Shown here piece by piece: positions 5,951 through 8,660 of a stretch of DNA of 8,660 nt (positions within the stretch are counted from its first letter, which is position 1; every line of letters starts with the position of its first letter). The notes beneath the pieces were generated by a model, which worked only from the letters and a program-made list of their open reading frames with translations, was not told the DNA's origin and ran no database searches. The position numbers and the translations under genes were made by a program. The stretch comes from an uncultured Bacteroidota bacterium (GTDB taxonomy: Bacteria; Bacteroidota; Bacteroidia; Bacteroidales; 4484-276). The stretch covers positions 1 to 8,660 of the forward strand of contig CAIYZW010000590.1 of the NCBI GenBank assembly GCA_903930725.1, written 5' to 3'.

Positions 5951-6046
5951 GCCGCTGACATTTTTTTAATGACTGTGAATCTCTCTCCAACTAAATTTTA
6001 ACTATTTTCAAGATCGAAAGAGAAAATGAATAAATGACGGCTGCCA

Positions 6047-6736
6047 CTAATAGGTTGGTGGATTTACGTCATCTTCATCAAAATAGAGATTGGCGTTAAC
6101 AATGGCTTTTGATGTAGTGAATTCGCTCAGGATTAGTGAATTCCTTTTTTCCTGTTTTAACGAAATGTGATAAAAAGCTTCCAGAAGATTGTCGGAACCT
6201 ACATTTTTAATATTTACGAGTTTCATTTTGTTACAATGCTTTTTAAGGATTTTTTCGATTGTAAGTTCATTTTCGTCGCTGGTGTAATAGGAGATTTGTA
6301 ACAAAAATTCACGTTTGCGGGTTTGCCCAAAATTAAAAGTTGATAACGTAACGATGGCAAGGCTGATAAGCAGCGTACCAGCAATGGCCACAGAATAAAG
6401 CCCGACTCCGGCCGCCATCCCGGCACTTAGCGAAAAAAAGATAAAAACGATGTCCTGCACATCACGCACGGCAGTTCTGAAACGGATAATTGACATCGCA
6501 CCTACCAGACCGAACGCCCGGGCAAGGTTATTCCCAATCACCAAAATCACCACCGAAGTAATCATTGCAAGCACCACAAGCGCATTAACAAAGGTCACCG
6601 AATAGCTTGGTCCTTTGTAAACCTGGCGATAAACCATCGAGATGGTTATTCCACAAAAAAAGGAAACCAGCAGGTTGCCAATAACCGTGTAAATGGTTAC
6701 CGGGAACAGATCAATATTTTGAAATTCTTCAAACAT
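6047..6736 (-). CDS. DUF4956 family membrane protein
   Basis: This 229-residue protein carries the DUF4956 signature ARAFGLVGAMSIIRFRTAVRD (about 72-92). The motif lies in a loop between membrane segments. I see four likely transmembrane helices, at about 13-34, 47-67, 95-113 and 114-133. A soluble C-terminal domain of about 95 residues, probably cytosolic, follows. The start ATG at 6736 is 5 nt after the stop of the VTC-domain gene, so the two are surely co-transcribed and perhaps translationally coupled. In many bacteria DUF4956 genes sit beside VTC-domain polyphosphate-polymerase-like genes, which suggests that they work together at the inner membrane. The biochemical role is not known; transporter, channel or membrane platform for the VTC partner are all possible. 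It is the last gene of the operon; I see no good terminator behind it. Confidence 0.88.
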   Translation of the reverse strand: MFEEFQNIDLFPVTIYTVIGNLLVSFFCGITISMVYRQVYKGPSYSVTFVNALVVLAMITSVVILVIGNNLARAFGLVGAMSIIRFRTAVRDVQDIVFIFFSLSAGMAAGVGLYSVAIAGTLLISLAIVTLSTFNFGQTRKREFLLQISYYTSDENELTIEKILKKHCNKMKLVNIKNVGSDNLLEAFYHISLKQEKRNSLILSEFTTSKAIVNANLYFDEDDVNPPTY

Positions 6737-6741
6737 TTCGT

Positions 6742-7524
6742 TTAGATGAGTTTATTTTTAAAAAGAATTGACCGTGCAAAAGTGCTCGGTAGTTTTTTTG
6801 TATTGATAAAATTTTGAGTATCAATTGACATCACATATTTTGAAGCTGATTGCCGGCGCAGCCCCATAATCCCGATAATTGGTTTCATCCATGAAGGATA
6901 ATAGTCGTTGTATTTCACTTCGAGGATAAAATGATCTTTTATCGAACTTCTGGCCCGGTCTTCTGAATAAAGTTCATCAACAGACGGAAAAGCAACCCCA
7001 CGAAGGTTTTTATCAAAAGTTACTCTAATGGTTTCATCGCAAGCTCCAAGAAAAGCTTCACGTTCATAAATAACCAGTATTACAGGCCTTAACTGCCGCT
7101 GATGGTAATGGAAAAAGAAGCGTTTGGCATCGTCAACAGCCTCGGGAAATTTCGCACTATTCGAAATTACCGATTCAATATTCTTTCCTCTAAAAATTTC
7201 CATCGCTTCGTTAAATGTTGACGGAGCCCGGTTTTTCTTAATTGGATTTTCATATTTTCGCTTAATCTCAAAAAAAACTGTGTGTGTACCATCATCAATG
7301 GTGTTGTAGCCACGAAGCCTGAATTTTTTGCGGTGTTTAATTCCTTCAACTTTCTCGAAATAGAAATCGTAGGATGGAGTGTCGAAATAGATACTTCGCA
7401 CGGTGTACTGCTTATCAGGCATCATTTGCGAATGCTTGTCCAGCTTGACAAATGGCAGGATCATCTTTCGCAAAGTGTCAATTTTGCTGTTGTGCACAAA
7501 GTATTTAATCTCATTTCGAAGCAT
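6742..7524 (-). CDS. VTC-domain protein (polyphosphate-polymerase-like triphosphate tunnel fold)
   Basis: The whole 260-residue protein is a VTC domain. This is the tunnel fold that in yeast Vtc4 makes polyphosphate from ATP. Charged tunnel motifs are in place: NEIKY (Glu5, Lys7), VRSIYFDTP (Arg43), HRKKFRLRGY (Arg65, Lys66, Lys67, Arg69, Arg71), FFEIKRK (Glu86, Lys88), YERE (Arg155), LEVKYN (Glu202, Lys204) and a C-terminal SKYV (Lys229). These alternate along strands as expected for binding triphosphate and metal. It has no signal peptide or membrane helix, so it should be cytosolic and depend on a membrane partner. The DUF4956 protein 5 nt downstream is the obvious candidate. A HlyD-like adaptor gene ends 5 nt upstream. 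Whether it polymerises phosphate or uses another nucleotide is not shown by sequence alone. Confidence 0.9.
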   Translation of the reverse strand: MLRNEIKYFVHNSKIDTLRKMILPFVKLDKHSQMMPDKQYTVRSIYFDTPSYDFYFEKVEGIKHRKKFRLRGYNTIDDGTHTVFFEIKRKYENPIKKNRAPSTFNEAMEIFRGKNIESVISNSAKFPEAVDDAKRFFFHYHQRQLRPVILVIYEREAFLGACDETIRVTFDKNLRGVAFPSVDELYSEDRARSSIKDHFILEVKYNDYYPSWMKPIIGIMGLRRQSASKYVMSIDTQNFINTKKLPSTFARSILFKNKLI

Positions 7525-7529
7525 CAGGC

Positions 7530-8555
7530 TTATCGCATAAAAATATTAAGGGTTCTTTTGGCATACTCCCAGGGCGAAACTTCATCGCAAATAAAGTTGC
7601 ACTGGACTGTTAAACCCGGAAAAATAATTTCAGAAGGATTTTCGATCTCCGACATCGTAAAAACAACCTGGCAGTTGTTGATGTACTCCACATTATTTGA
7701 AATCTCCAAAAGATGGGAATTTAAAATTGTTTCCGTTCCGGGAACTGTGAATTCGATCTTCGAATTGAGGTTTAAATAAACTCGGTAATTAAATTTGATG
7801 GGGGCATAAAGCATGTAACCCGAAGTATCGGATATCGAAATGTATTCGACAGGTTCAAGGGCATAAAGATCGAAAATCATTTTCCCCGAAAAGGGTGATA
7901 ACAGTACGTAATCATTTTTCATATTATCGTAAAACGCGATTTCTTTTTTGTACGACGAAATCCGTTCTTCGATAAGTTTAATCTCTTCGGGTTTTACTCC
8001 GGTTTTGGCTACATCGAATTCGCTTTTAGCAATATTAACGGCTGTTTTGGCATTTTCGAAAGTTGTTTGGGCAATTTCAAATTCAATTGGTGGAATAATG
8101 CTGTCCCGAAAAAGTACCAGCGAACGGTCGTAGCTTTTTTTTGTCAAATCGAATTGTTGTTCTGCATAAATCAATTTTTGTTTCAGATTTTCGAGAATTG
8201 ATTCCTTTTCGCCGGTTAAACTGCTTTCGAGAAGTTTTGATTCTACATCGGCCAGATGCTGGCGGGTCTGAATCTTTTCATCCATAAATCTTGACGAAAT
8301 GTAGCCGAGAGTGTCACCGGCATTTACATACGAATTATTTACAAAATGGGGCAGCAGCGAAAGCCGGGCAATATCACCGCGATCGAATTTGTAACTTGTT
8401 ACATCTTCAAGAACTCCGGTTTTGTAATTCTTCAGTTCACCCTCATAATTCCCGTTAAAGTCGGTTTTGAGGCTCCATTTTTTAACAGGATAAACAATGC
8501 CGGTGGCACGGAACGAAAATGGAATTTTTAAGACCATTTGTGCAAATGTCAACAT
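7530..8555 (-). CDS. HlyD-like periplasmic adaptor, without the usual N-terminal anchor
   Basis: The 341-residue product has the layout of a membrane-fusion/adaptor protein. A first beta-rich half of a lipoyl-type domain (about 20-90) contains a hydrophilic RGD-type turn and VNAGDTLGYISS. A long helical hairpin follows (about 94-210, charged, coiled-coil). The second lipoyl half (about 214-235, YVLLSPFSGKMIFD) and a beta-barrel part (to about 325, ending with IIFPGLTVQC) complete it. Such proteins bridge inner-membrane and outer-membrane parts of export systems. Neither ATG (8555, or 8537 giving MVLKIPFSF) provides a signal peptide or membrane helix. An in-frame TGA lies 5 codons upstream, and the other frames upstream show no hydrophobic run. 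So the start may be damaged or the anchor truly absent. The gene leads a three-gene operon with the VTC and DUF4956 genes. Family assignment is by pattern only. Confidence 0.68.
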   Translation of the reverse strand: MLTFAQMVLKIPFSFRATGIVYPVKKWSLKTDFNGNYEGELKNYKTGVLEDVTSYKFDRGDIARLSLLPHFVNNSYVNAGDTLGYISSRFMDEKIQTRQHLADVESKLLESSLTGEKESILENLKQKLIYAEQQFDLTKKSYDRSLVLFRDSIIPPIEFEIAQTTFENAKTAVNIAKSEFDVAKTGVKPEEIKLIEERISSYKKEIAFYDNMKNDYVLLSPFSGKMIFDLYALEPVEYISISDTSGYMLYAPIKFNYRVYLNLNSKIEFTVPGTETILNSHLLEISNNVEYINNCQVVFTMSEIENPSEIIFPGLTVQCNFICDEVSPWEYAKRTLNIFMR

Positions 8556-8660
8556 TGAAAACGTGGTTCACACTTTTCGCCTTGGGTTGGGTGTGTCTCA
8601 AGCCAATCGTTGCTATTTCGTATGCGGATGCATTGCATAAAGCAAAAAATCATATTGTGG
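8546..8660 (+). CDS. N-terminal part of a putative exported protein, possibly TolC-like (cut by the window edge)
   Basis: An open plus-strand frame starts at ATG 8546 and runs off the right edge (38 full codons). It opens with a basic residue, a hydrophobic core WFTLFALGWVCL and a possible cleavage site after PIVA, which is the pattern of a signal peptide. The following ISYADALHKAKNHIV has the spacing of the first helix of TolC-family outer-membrane proteins (S/T, then DAL, then A..N). That resemblance is slight. A TTG at 8555-8557 would be another start. The first codons overlap the 5' end of the HlyD-like gene on the other strand, and no promoter box is seen. An outer-membrane channel next to an adaptor would make sense functionally. 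It could also be a chance frame, because only 115 nt are visible. Confidence 0.4.
   Translation, partial: MSTLKTWFTLFALGWVCLKPIVAISYADALHKAKNHIV

Noticed and set aside
5877..5962. 27-codon minus-strand ORF starting with ATG TCA GCG
   Set aside because: It is a translation of the degenerate intergenic repeat words, with no upstream promoter or conserved feature.
5946..5966. Considered a terminator for the DUF4956 operon around GACATTTTTTTAATGAC
   Set aside because: The stem has only five positions with one mismatch and an A/T-rich loop, which is too weak to call.
7282..7779. 165-codon plus-strand frame across the VTC/HlyD gene boundary
   Set aside because: It runs antisense to two well-supported genes and has no domain or promoter; it is a shadow frame.

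Overview
The window looks like a chromosomal segment of a Bacteroidota bacterium. It is AT-rich and its start codons lack clear Shine-Dalgarno sequences. Several promoters fit the Bacteroidota pattern TTTG - about 19 nt - TAnnTTTG. It also has an ECF sigma factor paired with a zinc-finger-free membrane anti-sigma factor of a kind common in that phylum. The gene families would suit a Marinilabiliales/Prolixibacteraceae-like organism, but that placement is a guess. I see no transposase, CRISPR array, tRNA or rRNA.

Layout. Positions 1-152 hold the start of a minus-strand lipoprotein gene that runs off the left edge. A minus-strand block follows: a RuvC/RNase H-fold protein (323-778) behind a thioredoxin-type arsenate reductase (806-1228), a strong terminator (1261-1297), and a putative AT-hook/winged-helix protein (1325-1957) with two overlapping promoters (2022-2080). 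A plus-strand regulatory pair comes next: ECF sigma factor (2292-2777) and anti-sigma factor (2793-3980), closed by a terminator (3983-4026). Two separate minus-strand genes follow: elbB (4065-4715) and a secreted M23 peptidase with a LysM domain (4844-5752) that appears to start at TTG.

The right end (6047-8555, minus) is a tight three-gene operon with 5-nt gaps: a HlyD-like adaptor, a VTC (polyphosphate-polymerase-type) domain protein and a DUF4956 membrane protein. A plus-strand reading frame with a signal peptide starts at 8546, overlaps the 5' end of the HlyD-like gene, and leaves the window. Its first mature residues faintly resemble TolC-family proteins.

The most interesting part is the right-hand operon. 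A cytosolic polymerase-like domain, a small membrane protein and an envelope adaptor are co-transcribed, possibly with a divergent outer-membrane channel. That suggests an envelope-associated polyphosphate-type or nucleotide-dependent system. The other points are a nucleoid-protein-like gene with unusual tandem promoters, an exact 72-residue duplication in the anti-sigma factor, and start-site corrections for arsC and the M23 gene.
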